Assembly: GCF_024756235.1 (NCBI RefSeq) | Contig: NZ_JANUGY010000001.1 | Location: 310,001-374,000 of the forward strand | Source of the DNA: Massilia kyonggiensis | Lineage (GTDB): Bacteria; Pseudomonadota; Gammaproteobacteria; Burkholderiales; Burkholderiaceae_D | Length of the DNA: 64,000 nt | Direction: 5' to 3' | Part shown: in pieces, positions 37,566 through 46,994 of the stretch | How positions within the stretch are numbered: the first letter of the stretch is position 1 | Layout of the letters: every line of letters starts with the position of its first letter | Translations under genes and position numbers: made by a program | The notes under the pieces: model-generated | What the model saw: only the letters and a program-made list of their open reading frames with translations | Database searches by the model: none | Told to the model about the DNA's origin: nothing

Positions 37566-37752
37566 TGTTGCGTGTTCGGTTGACGTGCAAACCGCTATTG
37601 TAAGCCACCCGTGCCCGTCCCGCCTCAGCCGGTGTGATTTCTGTCGCCGATCTGTTGCACTTGCAAAAACGTCACCGTCACCGGCTTGCGCACGCCCAAA
37701 CCATCCCATTCCCGTCGCGCGAATAATGCACGGTCTTGGATGGAGGGCTAGT

Positions 37753-38427
37753 ATGGGAATCGAAGACTGGCCGGAGCAGACCCGGCCGCGCGAACGGCTC
37801 GTGCGCGAAGGGGCGCAGGCGTTGTCGGATCCGGAACTGCTGGCACTGCTGCTGCGCGTTGGTGTGCGCGGCAAGAGTGCGGTGGAACTGGGCCGCGACA
37901 TTCTTCAACATTTCGGCTCGCTGCACGGCCTGTTCGGCGCGACGCTGGACGATTGTGCCGAGGTGCACGGCCTCGGCATGGCGAAATATGCACAATTGCA
38001 GGCCGTGATGGAACTGGCAAGGCGCGCCATCGCCGAGCAATTGCAGGCGGGAGAGGCGTTCAGCTCGCCCGAACTCGTCAAGCGCTACCTGCGCATTAAG
38101 CTGGGCGGCCAGCGCCATGAATCCTTTGTCGTCCTGTTCCTCGACGTCAAGCATCGCCTGATCGCCGACCGCGAACTGTTCCGCGGCACGCTCACGCAGA
38201 CGAGCGTCTACCCGCGCGAAGTCGTCATCGAAGCGCTGGACTACAACGCGGCCAGCGTGATCCTCGCGCACAACCACCCGTCCGGCCTGCCGGAGCCGAG
38301 CGACGCCGACCTGCGCCTGACGGGCGCCCTCGTCAAGGCGCTCAGCCTCGTGGACATCCGCGTGCTCGACCATTTCATCGTGGCCGGGCCGCTCGTCCAT
38401 TCCTTCGCGGAACATGGGCAGATCTGA
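37753..38427 (+). CDS. radC: RadC family JAB domain protein
   Basis: 224 residues from ATG 37753 (GGAG upstream at about 37742). An N-terminal HhH-like region ([20 protein letters not shown]) is followed by the JAB/MPN+ metal site with [14 protein letters not shown]. The old DNA repair assignment is doubtful and the activity is unknown. It is divergent from fkpB, with 187 bp between. Confidence 0.92.
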   Translation: MGIEDWPEQTRPRERLVREGAQALSDPELLALLLRVGVRGKSAVELGRDILQHFGSLHGLFGATLDDCAEVHGLGMAKYAQLQAVMELARRAIAEQLQAGEAFSSPELVKRYLRIKLGGQRHESFVVLFLDVKHRLIADRELFRGTLTQTSVYPREVVIEALDYNAASVILAHNHPSGLPEPSDADLRLTGALVKALSLVDIRVLDHFIVAGPLVHSFAEHGQI

Positions 38428-38441
38428 GCTAAGATGCCCCC

Positions 38442-38981
38442 ATGCCCCTCCACATCCTTGCCCTTTGCGGCAGCCAGCGCGTCCGTTCGATGAGCGGCGG
38501 CCTGCTGCGCGCCTGCCGCGACCTTGCGCCCGCCGGCGTCGCCATCGACCTGTTCGAACACCACAAGGACTTCCCCTTGTTCAATCCCGAGCGCACCGAC
38601 ATCCCGTCCGGCGTGCGCGCGCTGCAGGAGGCGATCACGGCGGCCGACGCCCTCCTCATCGCCAGCCCCGAGTATGCGCACGGCGTCACGGGCACCATCA
38701 AGAACACGCTGGACTGGGTCGTGAACCACGCGCCGTTCGCAGGGAAACCGGTCGCCGTGCTGAATCCGGCCTATCAATCGTTCCACGCGGACGACGCGCT
38801 GAAAGAGACGCTGCGCACGATGTCGGCCGACCTCGTCCTCGATGCCTGCCTGCGCATTCCCGTGATCGGCTCGGGCGTCGATCCGGACCGGATCGCGTCC
38901 GAACCACGCTTCGCGGCGCCGATCACGGGCGCGCTGCGGGCACTCGTGGCGCATGTCGAGCGCACGAATAACAGTGTGTAA
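38442..38981 (+). CDS. NADPH-dependent FMN reductase-like flavoprotein
   Basis: 179 residues with a flavodoxin-like fold. [18 protein letters not shown] binds phosphate of FMN and [20 protein letters not shown] is the family signature. Such enzymes reduce quinones, chromate or FMN. Starts 14 bp after radC, in the same direction. Substrate unknown. Confidence 0.88.
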   Translation: MPLHILALCGSQRVRSMSGGLLRACRDLAPAGVAIDLFEHHKDFPLFNPERTDIPSGVRALQEAITAADALLIASPEYAHGVTGTIKNTLDWVVNHAPFAGKPVAVLNPAYQSFHADDALKETLRTMSADLVLDACLRIPVIGSGVDPDRIASEPRFAAPITGALRALVAHVERTNNSV

Positions 38982-39068
38982 ACAAGCCCTTACGAAGCAA
39001 ACATTGCGAAAGTTCACGATTGTTAAATCTCGTCGATTTATTGATTAACAATTTTTTTTCGCAAGTTG

Positions 39069-39098
39069 TTGATTACTCGACGGTTTTCAAGCTATACT
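39069..39098 (+). promoter_or_regulatory. promoter of rpmB-rpmG
   Basis: TTGATT (39069-39074) and TATACT (39093-39098) are separated by 18 bp, 42 bp before the rpmB start, next to an AT-rich stretch with a T8 run that may act as an UP-like element. Confidence 0.7.
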
Positions 39099-39139
39099 CT
39101 CGTTTTTCCGATTGTGGAAGTTTATTCAAGGAGTGCGCT

Positions 39140-39376
39140 ATGGCACGTGTTTGCCAAGTTACTGGCAAGGGTCCGATGGTTGGCAACAACGTCTCCCACG
39201 CCAACAACAAAACCAAGCGTCGTTTTCTGCCGAACCTGCAGAACCGCCGCATCTTCGTAGAATCCGAAAACCGCTGGGTCTCCCTGCGTATTTCGAACGC
39301 CGGCCTGCGCGTCATCGACAAGCTCGGCATCGACGCTGTGCTGGCCGACCTGCGCGCCCGCGGCGAGAAAATCTAA
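39140..39376 (+). CDS. rpmB: 50S ribosomal protein L28
   Basis: 78 residues from ATG 39140 (AAGGAG before it), the normal length. The sequence [12 protein letters not shown]...[18 protein letters not shown] is typical. Codon use is of a highly expressed gene. rpmG follows in the same operon. An upstream in-frame stretch is the promoter, not protein. Confidence 0.98.
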   Translation: MARVCQVTGKGPMVGNNVSHANNKTKRRFLPNLQNRRIFVESENRWVSLRISNAGLRVIDKLGIDAVLADLRARGEKI

Positions 39377-39389
39377 TTAGGGAGTCATC

Positions 39390-39557
39390 ATGGCAAAAAC
39401 TGGCCGCGACAAGATCAAACTGGAATCGACCGCAGGTACCGGTCACTTCTACACCACGACCAAGAACAAGCGCACGATGCCGGCGAAGATGGAAATCACC
39501 AAATTCGACCCGAAAGCTCGTAAGCACGTGGTCTACAAAGAAACCAAGATCAAGTAA
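39390..39557 (+). CDS. rpmG: 50S ribosomal protein L33
   Basis: 55 residues, [14 protein letters not shown] through YKETKIK, too short to stand out in long-ORF lists. It is the zinc-free form: the CXXC pairs of zinc-binding L33 are absent and it has no cysteine. A GGGAG site precedes it, 13 bp after the rpmB stop. It is followed by a terminator. Confidence 0.97.
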   Translation: MAKTGRDKIKLESTAGTGHFYTTTKNKRTMPAKMEITKFDPKARKHVVYKETKIK

Positions 39558-39574
39558 TCTGGTTCTTTTCAGAG

Positions 39575-39612
39575 AAAGCCGCCCGCTTCACTGCGCGCGG
39601 CTTTTTTGTTTT
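39575..39612 (+). terminator. intrinsic terminator after rpmG
   Basis: AAAGCCGC and GCGGCTTT pair with an internal CGC/GCG element and are followed by TTTTTTGTTTTT. It ends the rpmB-rpmG unit. Confidence 0.85.
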
Positions 39613-39691
39613 TCTGAGCCATTGATTCGGGTCATTCGATGGGCTCGCCCGCGTCGCTATAGTCGATTGTCCACTTTCGCTGGAGAATCAC

Positions 39692-40768
39692 ATGACGTGG
39701 CACATCCGGTTGTCGCTCCTGCCTGCCCTGGCCGTCCTGGCCGCCTGCTCCACGCCCTATCGCCCTCCCGTCGTCGTGCATGACAGCGCGACCTTTCCCG
39801 GCATCGCCAGCATGGTCGCGGAAGCCGGCGCGCGGCCGGTCGACGTGCTCCTCGTCCACGGCATGTGCACCCACGATACGGGCTGGGCCGAGCGCCAGAT
39901 CGACCGCATCACAGGCGTCGTCGAGGACCACGCGCCGGTGCCGGCCGGCGCCGCTGCACCGCCGCGCGTGGAAGTCGTCGAGCGCACGCGCAGGCTCGCC
40001 GGCGGCACGGTGCGCTTCCACGCCCTCGTATGGTCGCCGCTGACGGCCGGGCTGAAGCACCAGCTCGACGTCGACATGACGGACAAGCCGACGGATTGCA
40101 CGGCGGCCGGCGCCTGCAAGCCGAAGCGCGCCTGGCTGAACGGCTACGTCAAGGACAAGCTGCTGAACGATTGCCTCTCCGACGCCGTCATCTACCAGGG
40201 AGAAAGCCACGTCGCGATTCGCGACGCGATGGTGCGGACGATCGCGCAGGTGCTCGAGAAGGATCCGGACAGCGAGGCACCCCTCGTCGTCGTCGCGGAA
40301 AGCCTGGGCAGCAAGATGTTGTTCGACGCGCTGAGCGCCATGCTGGAATCGTGGCAGCCGCAGACGCGGGCACTGGGCCAGCAGGCGGCGCGCCGGCTGG
40401 GGCTGCTGTTCATGGCCGGCAACCAGTTGCCCATCCTGGGCCTGGCGGAGCAGCGTGCAATCGCGACGCGGGACGCATTACAGCGCTTCCTCGACCTGCG
40501 CCGGCGCCAGCCCAACCGCCGCGCGGACACCCTGCAGCGCCTCGCCGTCGTCGCCTTCACCGATCCGAACGATCTGCTGTCCTACCGCCTGCTGCCTGCC
40601 CGCTACACGGCGCCGGACGTGGCTGTCGCCGACGTGCTCGTCTCGAACGACAGCACGTGGCTGGGCCTGATCGAAAACCCGATGACGGCGCACCTCGATT
40701 ACCTCGCGAATCCGGACGTGGGCGTCATGATCGCGTGCGGACAGCCCCGCGTGACGGGGTGCAGATAA
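39692..40768 (+). CDS. lipoprotein with alpha/beta hydrolase-like fold
   Basis: 358 residues. The signal peptide ends in lipobox LAAC (Cys about residue 19). LLVHGMCTHD resembles the oxyanion-hole HG motif of alpha/beta hydrolases, and VVVAESLGSKM near residue 205 carries a nucleophile-elbow-like ESLGS. The expected Asp/His are less clear: candidates are AFTDPND and others. Substrate unknown. It is probably held on the outer or inner membrane facing the periplasm. It converges on the desaturase gene. Confidence 0.65.
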   Translation: MTWHIRLSLLPALAVLAACSTPYRPPVVVHDSATFPGIASMVAEAGARPVDVLLVHGMCTHDTGWAERQIDRITGVVEDHAPVPAGAAAPPRVEVVERTRRLAGGTVRFHALVWSPLTAGLKHQLDVDMTDKPTDCTAAGACKPKRAWLNGYVKDKLLNDCLSDAVIYQGESHVAIRDAMVRTIAQVLEKDPDSEAPLVVVAESLGSKMLFDALSAMLESWQPQTRALGQQAARRLGLLFMAGNQLPILGLAEQRAIATRDALQRFLDLRRRQPNRRADTLQRLAVVAFTDPNDLLSYRLLPARYTAPDVAVADVLVSNDSTWLGLIENPMTAHLDYLANPDVGVMIACGQPRVTGCR

Positions 40769-40772
40769 GAAA

Positions 40773-40792
40773 ACGGCTCCCGCAGGAGCCGT
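40773..40792 (-). terminator. terminator for the desaturase gene
   Basis: ACGGCTCC and GGAGCCGT form an 8-bp stem around CGCA. On the minus strand TTTTC follows, so it mainly ends the desaturase transcript; it also lies just after the stop of the hydrolase gene. Confidence 0.7.
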
Positions 40793-40814
40793 ACTTACTC
40801 AGGTCGTCGACCGT

Positions 40815-42026
40815 TTACGCATAGCTGCGCAGGCGCATCGAAAACTCTTGCAGTGCCTTGATGCCCGACGCTTCGGCGCGGGTGCACCAATCCTGCAGCT
40901 GGTGCAGCAGCTGGTCGCGGGTCGAGTGCGAGCGTTCCCAGATCGCGCCCAGTTCCACGCGCATCTGGTGCATCGTCTCCAGCGCTTTGCTGTGCTGGAA
41001 CAGCTCGACCAGCTGGGCCTGTTGCGGCGCCTGCAGCTTGGCCGGTTCGCGCTGCATCAGCTTGCGCGAGCTCTTCAGGAAACGGGATTCCAGCTCGGCT
41101 TTTTGCTTCAGGTGCTCCACTTCTTCGCGGAACGCATACTTGACGGACTTGGCGTATTTCGCCATCACGTCGTAGCGGTTGGCGATGACGGCCTGCAGGG
41201 TGTCGAAGTCGGCTTCCAGCTTGTTCTTTTGCAGTTTCGGCTTCGGAATGGTCTTCTTGACCTTGGCCAGGCCCACCATTTCCATCATGCGGATGTAGCC
41301 CCAGCCGATGTCGAACTCGTACCACTTGCTCGACAGCTTGGCCGACGTGGCAAACGTATGGTGGTTGTTGTGCAGCTCTTCACCGCCGATGATGATGCCC
41401 CACGGCATGATGTTCCGGGCCGCATCGTTGCAGTCGTAGTTGCGGTAGCCCCAGTAGTGGCCGATACCGTTGATGATGCCGGCCGCCGTGATCGGGATCC
41501 ACAGCATCTGCACGGCCCAGATCGTGATGCCGGCAACGCCGAACAGCGCGACGCTCAGCGGCAGCAGCATCGACACGCCCAGCCAGCTGTACTTCGTGTA
41601 CAGGTTGTTCTCGATCCAGTCGTTCGGGCAGCCGTGGCCGTACTTGCTCAGCGTTTCCTGGTTCTTCGTTTCGGCGCGATACAGCTCCGCGCCACGCAGC
41701 AACACTTCCTTGATGCCGCGCGTCACCGGGCTGTGCGGGTCATCCACCGTCTCGCACTTGGCATGGTGCTTGCGGTGCACCGCAGCCCATTCCTTGGTCA
41801 CCTGGCCCGTGGTCAGCCACAGCCAGAAGCGGAAGAAGTGGCTCGGGATCGGATGCAGGTCCAGCGCGCGGTGCGCCTGGTGGCGATGCAGGTAAATCGT
41901 CACGCCGGCGATCGTGATGTGTGTGACGACCAGCGTGTACACGACCATCTGCCAGACCGACAGGTCGAACAGACCGCCATCCAGGAAGGACAGCACGGCG
42001 TGCAGGATGTTGCTGAGAAAATTCAT
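40815..42026 (-). CDS. fatty acid desaturase (acyl-lipid or acyl-CoA type)
   Basis: 403 residues. The three histidine boxes of membrane di-iron desaturases are at H47RHQAH52, H84RKHH88 and H219NNHH223. The core resembles delta-9 stearoyl-CoA-type DesA. A C-terminal extension of about 140 residues, Lys/Glu/Gln-rich and predicted helical (from KVKKTIPKPKLQ on), is an addition not seen in short desaturases. It makes unsaturated fatty acids to keep membranes fluid in the cold. A gap of 150 bp without a gene precedes it. Confidence 0.9.
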   Translation of the reverse strand: MNFLSNILHAVLSFLDGGLFDLSVWQMVVYTLVVTHITIAGVTIYLHRHQAHRALDLHPIPSHFFRFWLWLTTGQVTKEWAAVHRKHHAKCETVDDPHSPVTRGIKEVLLRGAELYRAETKNQETLSKYGHGCPNDWIENNLYTKYSWLGVSMLLPLSVALFGVAGITIWAVQMLWIPITAAGIINGIGHYWGYRNYDCNDAARNIMPWGIIIGGEELHNNHHTFATSAKLSSKWYEFDIGWGYIRMMEMVGLAKVKKTIPKPKLQKNKLEADFDTLQAVIANRYDVMAKYAKSVKYAFREEVEHLKQKAELESRFLKSSRKLMQREPAKLQAPQQAQLVELFQHSKALETMHQMRVELGAIWERSHSTRDQLLHQLQDWCTRAEASGIKALQEFSMRLRSYA

Positions 42027-42176
42027 CGATACTCCACTAAGGATGAGAGGATGCTGTTCTTTCTATGGAACAGTCACTATGACAAGAGTGTCACGCGTTA
42101 GTGCGTGACGCAAAGATGCATTTTACGCGTAACCGGTGCCGCACGGCACGCTGTGACGCAATCAAGGCGCTCCCGG

Positions 42177-43514
42177 CTAAGAATTCTGCGCGGGCTGCGT
42201 GATCCGCGCCACAACCGACGCGATATGGGAGTCGAGGAGGCGGGTATCAACGGAGGGATAGCCCAATTTGATCTCGCCGGCTTGCACGAGCGCATAGATT
42301 TTCTTGTTGATTTCCGACACGACGCCGCCCTGCCCGTTTTCCGGATCCGCGATCCAGAAACCGAGGTCGAGCTCGTAGCCATCCGGCCCGAAGCGCGACA
42401 GCGAAATACCGGGCGCCGGATCTTCCAGCACGCGCGGCGTGCCGACGGCCTGCGCCACCAGCAACGGCATCACCTGGTCCAGGTCGGAACCGTAGGCGAC
42501 CGTGATCTTCGTCGATGCACGCACCCTGCGCGTCGTCAGCGACTGGTTCTGCACCGGGCCGGAAATGAGCAGCTCGTTCGGCAACACGGTCTCGACGCCG
42601 TCCAGACCCTGCAACACCGTGTAGCGCGTGTTGATCTGGGTGACTTTGCCGGTGAACGTGCTGACCGTGATCATGTCGCCGATGGACAGGCTCCGTTCGA
42701 GCAGGATGATGAAGCCGGACACGTAGTTGCTGGCAATCCGCTGCATGCCGAGACCGAGACCGACACCCAGGGCGCCGCCAAATACGGACAGCACGGTCAA
42801 GTCGATGCCGACCAGGTTCAGGCTCAGCAGCACGGCGCCGACGATCAGCAGCGCACGGCCCAGGCGCGCCAGCGCCACTCGCAGCGAGCTGTGCAGCGCG
42901 TGCACGCCCATCAACCGTTCTTCCAGCGCGGCGCCGGCCCACAGGGCCAGCATCAGCATCACGACGACGGACGCGACGGCTTGCGCGATGTCGGCCAGGG
43001 TGACGCTGTTGGATTTCTTCGGACCGAACTGGATCTTGTAACTGTCGAGGAAATCGAAGATGTCCGGCCACAGGCCCGTGATGTACAACGCCACCGCGAG
43101 CCACGCGACGAGCGCGAAGATCTTTTCGAACGTGACGAGCGTCTGCCCCAGTTGTCCGCGCCGAGCGAACACGCGCCGCAGCAGGTAGAACACGAGGCGG
43201 ATGGCGGCCAGCGACCAGAACACGGGGATCGCCACCTTGACGATGTTCGTGTGGAAGTGGGTCCTGGTCAGTACGAACTGCGCCAGGTACAGCAGGCCGA
43301 CGACGAGCAGCGGCGCCACGACGCGCGTAAAACTTTCCACGCCCGTGTGCAGCAGGCTGCCGTCCTCGCCGTGGCGGCGGTTCCACCACACGCGCACCAG
43401 TTGCGCGCTGAGCCAGCCGAACAGGATGGACGCGACGATGGACCCGACCTGCCACGGCATGCCGGGGCGGCTCAGGTCATCGAACAGGTCATCGATCAGG
43501 TTGGTCAGCGGCAT
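42177..43514 (-). CDS. mechanosensitive ion channel (MscS family)
   Basis: A 445-residue channel. The pore helix segment GGALGVGLGLGMQRIASNYVSGFIIL and the beta domain ITVSTFTGKVTQINTRYTVL are MscS marks. Several membrane helices precede them (about residues 20-200), more than in the minimal E. coli MscS. It relieves turgor on osmotic downshock. It ends the minus-strand run rsmB-like, MscS. Confidence 0.92.
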   Translation of the reverse strand: MPLTNLIDDLFDDLSRPGMPWQVGSIVASILFGWLSAQLVRVWWNRRHGEDGSLLHTGVESFTRVVAPLLVVGLLYLAQFVLTRTHFHTNIVKVAIPVFWSLAAIRLVFYLLRRVFARRGQLGQTLVTFEKIFALVAWLAVALYITGLWPDIFDFLDSYKIQFGPKKSNSVTLADIAQAVASVVVMLMLALWAGAALEERLMGVHALHSSLRVALARLGRALLIVGAVLLSLNLVGIDLTVLSVFGGALGVGLGLGMQRIASNYVSGFIILLERSLSIGDMITVSTFTGKVTQINTRYTVLQGLDGVETVLPNELLISGPVQNQSLTTRRVRASTKITVAYGSDLDQVMPLLVAQAVGTPRVLEDPAPGISLSRFGPDGYELDLGFWIADPENGQGGVVSEINKKIYALVQAGEIKLGYPSVDTRLLDSHIASVVARITQPAQNS

Positions 43515-43523
43515 CGGCTGAGA

Positions 43524-44810
43524 TTACTCCGATGCAGCGTCGTCAGTGGTCTTGGCAGCAGCAGCCTTGCGCTCCAGCACGGCGGCAAAGAAGCCGTCGG
43601 TGCCGTGCTTGTGCGGCAGCATTTTCAGGTAGTCGCCCATTTCCAGCGGGATGCGCTGTTCGGCCAGGACCTTGTGCATCGGCACCAGTTCGAAGTCCGG
43701 ATGCGAGGCGAGGAAGCCCCGCACGATGCCCTCGTTCTCTTCGTCCAGCAGGCTGCACGTGGCGTAGACGAGGCGGCCGCCGAATTTCACGAGGCGTGCG
43801 GCGCCGTCCAGGATCGAGGCCTGCTTTTCCGTCAACTCCGCGATACCTTCCGGCTGCTGGCGCCATTTCACGTCCGGATTGCGGCGCAGGGTACCCATGC
43901 CGGAGCACGGCGCGTCAACGAGGACGCGGTCGATCTTGCCGGCCAAACGCTTCACTTTCGCGTCACGTTCGTGCGCGATGACGACCGGATGCACGTTCGA
44001 CAGCCCGCTGCGCGCCAGCCGCGGCTTCAGCTTGGTCAGGCGCTTTTCCGACACGTCGAACGCATACAGGCGGCCCGTGTTGCGCATGATGGCGCCGATG
44101 GCCAGCGTCTTGCCGCCGGCACCGGCGCAAAAGTCGACGACCATCTCGCCGCGGCGCGCGCCCAGCAGCTGGGCCAGCACCTGGCTGCCCTCGTCCTGGA
44201 CTTCGATCGCGCCTTCCTTGAACAGCGGCAGGTTCTGCAGCGCCGGCTTTTTCCAGATGCGCAGGCCCAGCGCCGAGTACGGCGTCGGCTCGGCCGCGAT
44301 CGGGGCGGTCGCCAGTTCGGCGATGACCTTGTCGCGGTCCGCCTTCAGCGAATTCACGCGCAGGTCCAGCGGGGCCGGCGTGTTCAGCACGGCGGCCAGG
44401 GCGAGCGTCTCTTCCTCGCCGTACTGGGCGACGAATTTGTCGTACAGCCAGTCGGGCAGGTTCGCGAGCTTCTTCGGCGGCAGCAGCGAACGGTCGATGT
44501 CCTTGATGCGCTTCAGCAGGGCCGTTTCGTCTTCCGTCAGGCCGCCCAGCGAGTCGGCGCCGATGGCTTCCGCCATGCCCAGCAGGGTCAGGCGGCGCAT
44601 CGACGCGCCGGTACCGGCGAAATCGGTGAAGAAGGATTTATGGCGCAGCACGGCATAGACGCATTCGGCGATGGCGCCGCGCTCGCGTCCGCCGAGGCGG
44701 GGGTGGTCCTTGAAGTAGCGCGACAGGGTGACGTCGGCGGGCGAAGTAAAGCGCAGGATCTCGCGCAATACCTCTTCAGCATTGCCGAGTATCGCGGGTG
44801 GCAATCTCAT
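43524..44810 (-). CDS. RsmB/NOP family rRNA (cytosine-5) methyltransferase
   Basis: 428 residues. The SAM-binding motif reads VVDFCAGAGGKTLAIGA, the catalytic stretch is VDAPCSGMGTLRRNPD and the second Cys motif is YATCSLLDEENEG, as in RsmB-type enzymes. An N-terminal RNA-binding NusB-like region precedes it. It methylates C5 of a cytosine of 16S or 23S rRNA; which site is uncertain (RsmB-like). The purN gene lies 19 bp upstream. Confidence 0.9.
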   Translation of the reverse strand: MRLPPAILGNAEEVLREILRFTSPADVTLSRYFKDHPRLGGRERGAIAECVYAVLRHKSFFTDFAGTGASMRRLTLLGMAEAIGADSLGGLTEDETALLKRIKDIDRSLLPPKKLANLPDWLYDKFVAQYGEEETLALAAVLNTPAPLDLRVNSLKADRDKVIAELATAPIAAEPTPYSALGLRIWKKPALQNLPLFKEGAIEVQDEGSQVLAQLLGARRGEMVVDFCAGAGGKTLAIGAIMRNTGRLYAFDVSEKRLTKLKPRLARSGLSNVHPVVIAHERDAKVKRLAGKIDRVLVDAPCSGMGTLRRNPDVKWRQQPEGIAELTEKQASILDGAARLVKFGGRLVYATCSLLDEENEGIVRGFLASHPDFELVPMHKVLAEQRIPLEMGDYLKMLPHKHGTDGFFAAVLERKAAAAKTTDDAASE

Positions 44811-44828
44811 GGGTGTTCCTTGTTGGAT

Positions 44829-45440
44829 TCAGGGGGTCACGGCGATCCGGACCTCGCCGTTTTCGATGCTGAGCCTGTCTTCGATGAACAGGCGCACCGC
44901 TTTCGGATAAATGACGTGTTCCTCGGCCAGCAGGCGTTCGGCCAGGCTGTCTTCCGTATCGCCCGGCAGCACGGGGATACGCGCCTGGATCACGGCCGGA
45001 CCGTGGTCCAGCTCGGCGGTGACGAAGTGCACGGTCGCGCCGTGCTCCGCCACGCCCGCGTCCAGTGCCTGCCGGTGCGTGTGCAGTCCGGGGAACAGCG
45101 GCAGCAGCGACGGGTGGATGTTCAGCATGCGGCCAGCGTAATGCTCGACGAACGGCGCCGTCAGGATGCGCATGAAGCCGGCCAGCACCACGAGATCCGG
45201 TTGGAACCGGTCGATCGTTTCCTGCAGGGCGGCGTCGAAGGCTTCGCGGGTCGGGAATTCCTTGTTGGGGACGACGGCGGTCGGAATGCCGTGGGACGCC
45301 GCAAATGCGAGGCCCTTGGCGTCCGGCTTATTGCTGATCACGGCGGCGATACGGGCCGGCCAGGCTTCGGCCTGCTGCGCGCGCACGATGGCTTCCATGT
45401 TGCTGCCGCGGCCAGAAATAAGGATCACGATATTTTTCAT
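44829..45440 (-). CDS. purN: phosphoribosylglycinamide formyltransferase
   Basis: 203 residues from ATG 45440. It formylates GAR with 10-formyl-THF in purine synthesis. The motifs are VILISGRGSNMEAI, the catalytic NIHPSLLPLFPGLH, and VTAELDHGPAVIQ. The long upstream frame is out of context and rejected. Confidence 0.96.
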   Translation of the reverse strand: MKNIVILISGRGSNMEAIVRAQQAEAWPARIAAVISNKPDAKGLAFAASHGIPTAVVPNKEFPTREAFDAALQETIDRFQPDLVVLAGFMRILTAPFVEHYAGRMLNIHPSLLPLFPGLHTHRQALDAGVAEHGATVHFVTAELDHGPAVIQARIPVLPGDTEDSLAERLLAEEHVIYPKAVRLFIEDRLSIENGEVRIAVTP

Positions 45441-45504
45441 AAGCGCGCATTGTAACCCGAGCCGCCGGGCGGACCCAAGGAAGGAAATGGCGGCAACACC
45501 GCGC

Positions 45505-45954
45505 TTACTTGAACGCGTGAGGGCCCACCCACCCCACGGGCTGGGGCGATTGCGGCTCTTCGAAGGAATAAAATACGCGGAACGGGACTTTTTTCTCGGC
45601 CCAGAATTCGGCCGCGTCGCGGAATACGTCGAGCAGGGTTTCGCGTGCTTCCTTGTCGAATTTTTGTGTATTCGGCAATTGATCCAGCACGGCGATGAAA
45701 CCGGGCTGCGGTCCGGCTTCGGCGATGACTTCGGTGAGGCAGTTGCGCAGCGCGTCGAAATTCTTGCTGCAGGGCTTGGGAAAGAAAAATTGCTCGCCGA
45801 TGCGGGCACAGACCTGCTGCTTCGTCAGCGCATTCGTGCACAGGGCATAGAGAAAGTGATGACCCAGGCGCATCGCCTCCTTCTGCAGCTCCGATGCACG
45901 GTAAGCGCGGATGGACTGCACAAGATTCGGCGGTACTCTCATCAACAAACTCAT
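45505..45954 (-). CDS. barstar-family protein without an adjacent barnase
   Basis: 149 residues. The second half has the barstar pattern: KNFDALRNCLTEV, FIAVLDQLPNTQKFDKEARETLLDVFRDAAEFW, then a short beta strand VPFRVFYSF. Barstars inhibit barnase-type ribonucleases. The N-terminal part (about 1-55) is extra. No ribonuclease gene is next to it: neighbours are purN and a gap. It may be an orphan immunity protein or a housekeeping regulator. Confidence 0.75.
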   Translation of the reverse strand: MSLLMRVPPNLVQSIRAYRASELQKEAMRLGHHFLYALCTNALTKQQVCARIGEQFFFPKPCSKNFDALRNCLTEVIAEAGPQPGFIAVLDQLPNTQKFDKEARETLLDVFRDAAEFWAEKKVPFRVFYSFEEPQSPQPVGWVGPHAFK

Positions 45955-46341
45955 TTTTTCCTCAAGTCACCCAGTCTGGTTCTGCTGCTCCAGCGCGCGG
46001 TGTTTGCGGAAGCGGCAGTCTTGTTCGCTTTCTCCTGGTGTGATTTCCACGCGCCAATAAAACCCTAAGTCTCCTAAGGGTAACGTTTTGTGGTAAGCGA
46101 ATCAACCCGAATATGGACGAGCCGCTCATATTTGTAAAAAAAGACGAGTTTTTTCATCCATTGTTGGCGCTTTTTCCACGCTTTTCTCCTCTGAACCGGG
46201 CGTTTTGGCACGTATACCTGCTGTTACATTTTGTTGCCACACGGATCGGAAATGATGTCCAACCAGCGCTAAGATTCAGTTGTGGGCGAAACGCCTTTCG
46301 ATACCAACAGATCAGAAGCACCACCAAAACGAGGTATGAGC
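45955..46341. other. AT-rich intergenic region
   Basis: 387 bp with no convincing gene. It holds an A7 run and T runs (near 46133-46170), two CCTAAG direct repeats near 46070, and a 163-codon frame from 46113 that runs into the next gene in another frame and lacks a binding site. It must carry promoters of the divergent barstar and glycine-zipper genes, but no good -35/-10 pair stood out. Confidence 0.45.
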
Positions 46342-46863
46342 ATGAACGTCAAAGCCAAACTGATTCTCTCCGCCCTGGGCGTGTGCGCCCTGCCGCTGGC
46401 CCAGGCACAGGCCGGCGATTTCGAGGACTTCGGCCGCGTGACGCGCGTCCAGCCGCGCATCGAGCAGGTACGTACGCCGCGCCAGGAATGCCGTACCGAC
46501 TACGTTCAGGCCCAGGTGCCGCAACAGCGCAGCCAGGCGGGCACCGTCATCGGCGGCATCGCCGGCGCCCTGCTGGGCAGCCAGGTGGGTGGCGGCAACG
46601 GTAAAGTGGCAGCTGCGGCAGCCGGCGCGATCGCCGGCGGCATGATCGGCGACAACGTCGACAACAACGGCCGCGCCTACGGCCCGCAAGTGCAGGAACA
46701 GGCCGTGCAGCGCTGCCGCACCGTCGACTCCATCCAGGAGCGCACGAACGGCTACGACGTGACCTACGACTACCGCGGCCATACCTACACGACCGTCATG
46801 AACCGCGACCCGGGCAACCGCGTGCGCCTGCGCGTGTCGGTCGAGCCGGACCAGTACCAGTAA
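46342..46863 (+). CDS. glycine-zipper 2TM domain protein
   Basis: 173 residues. The second ATG (46342) is chosen over 46336 because GAGG at 46331-46334 is at the right distance only from it. A signal peptide (about 1-24) is followed by a 2TM glycine-zipper (GTVIGGIAGALLGSQVGGG...AGAIAGGMIGD). The C-terminal domain has YDVTYDYRGHTYTTVM, as in SlyB/RcsF-like outer-membrane proteins. Located in the outer membrane or periplasm, with a role in envelope stability or stress sensing. Function of the family is unclear. Confidence 0.85.
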   Translation: MNVKAKLILSALGVCALPLAQAQAGDFEDFGRVTRVQPRIEQVRTPRQECRTDYVQAQVPQQRSQAGTVIGGIAGALLGSQVGGGNGKVAAAAAGAIAGGMIGDNVDNNGRAYGPQVQEQAVQRCRTVDSIQERTNGYDVTYDYRGHTYTTVMNRDPGNRVRLRVSVEPDQYQ

Positions 46864-46994
46864 CACTTCCGGTGCGGGGGACGCCCCCCTTCTCCGCACC
46901 GTCGGCTTCCTCCGCAGCTTCTGCTGCCATCCACGGCGCTTCTTGCGCTGTGGATTCCCGCCCCCGATAATAGGATGCTTCTTTCGCTCATCCT

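Noticed and set aside
42105..45455. 1116-codon open frame on the plus strand
   Set aside because: It is antisense to three clear genes (MscS, RsmB-like, purN), has no recognisable protein features and is typical of the spurious long frames in high-GC DNA.
46113..46604. 163-codon frame from 46113 running into the glycine-zipper gene
   Set aside because: No ribosome binding site, overlaps a real gene in another frame and loses normal composition where the overlap starts.
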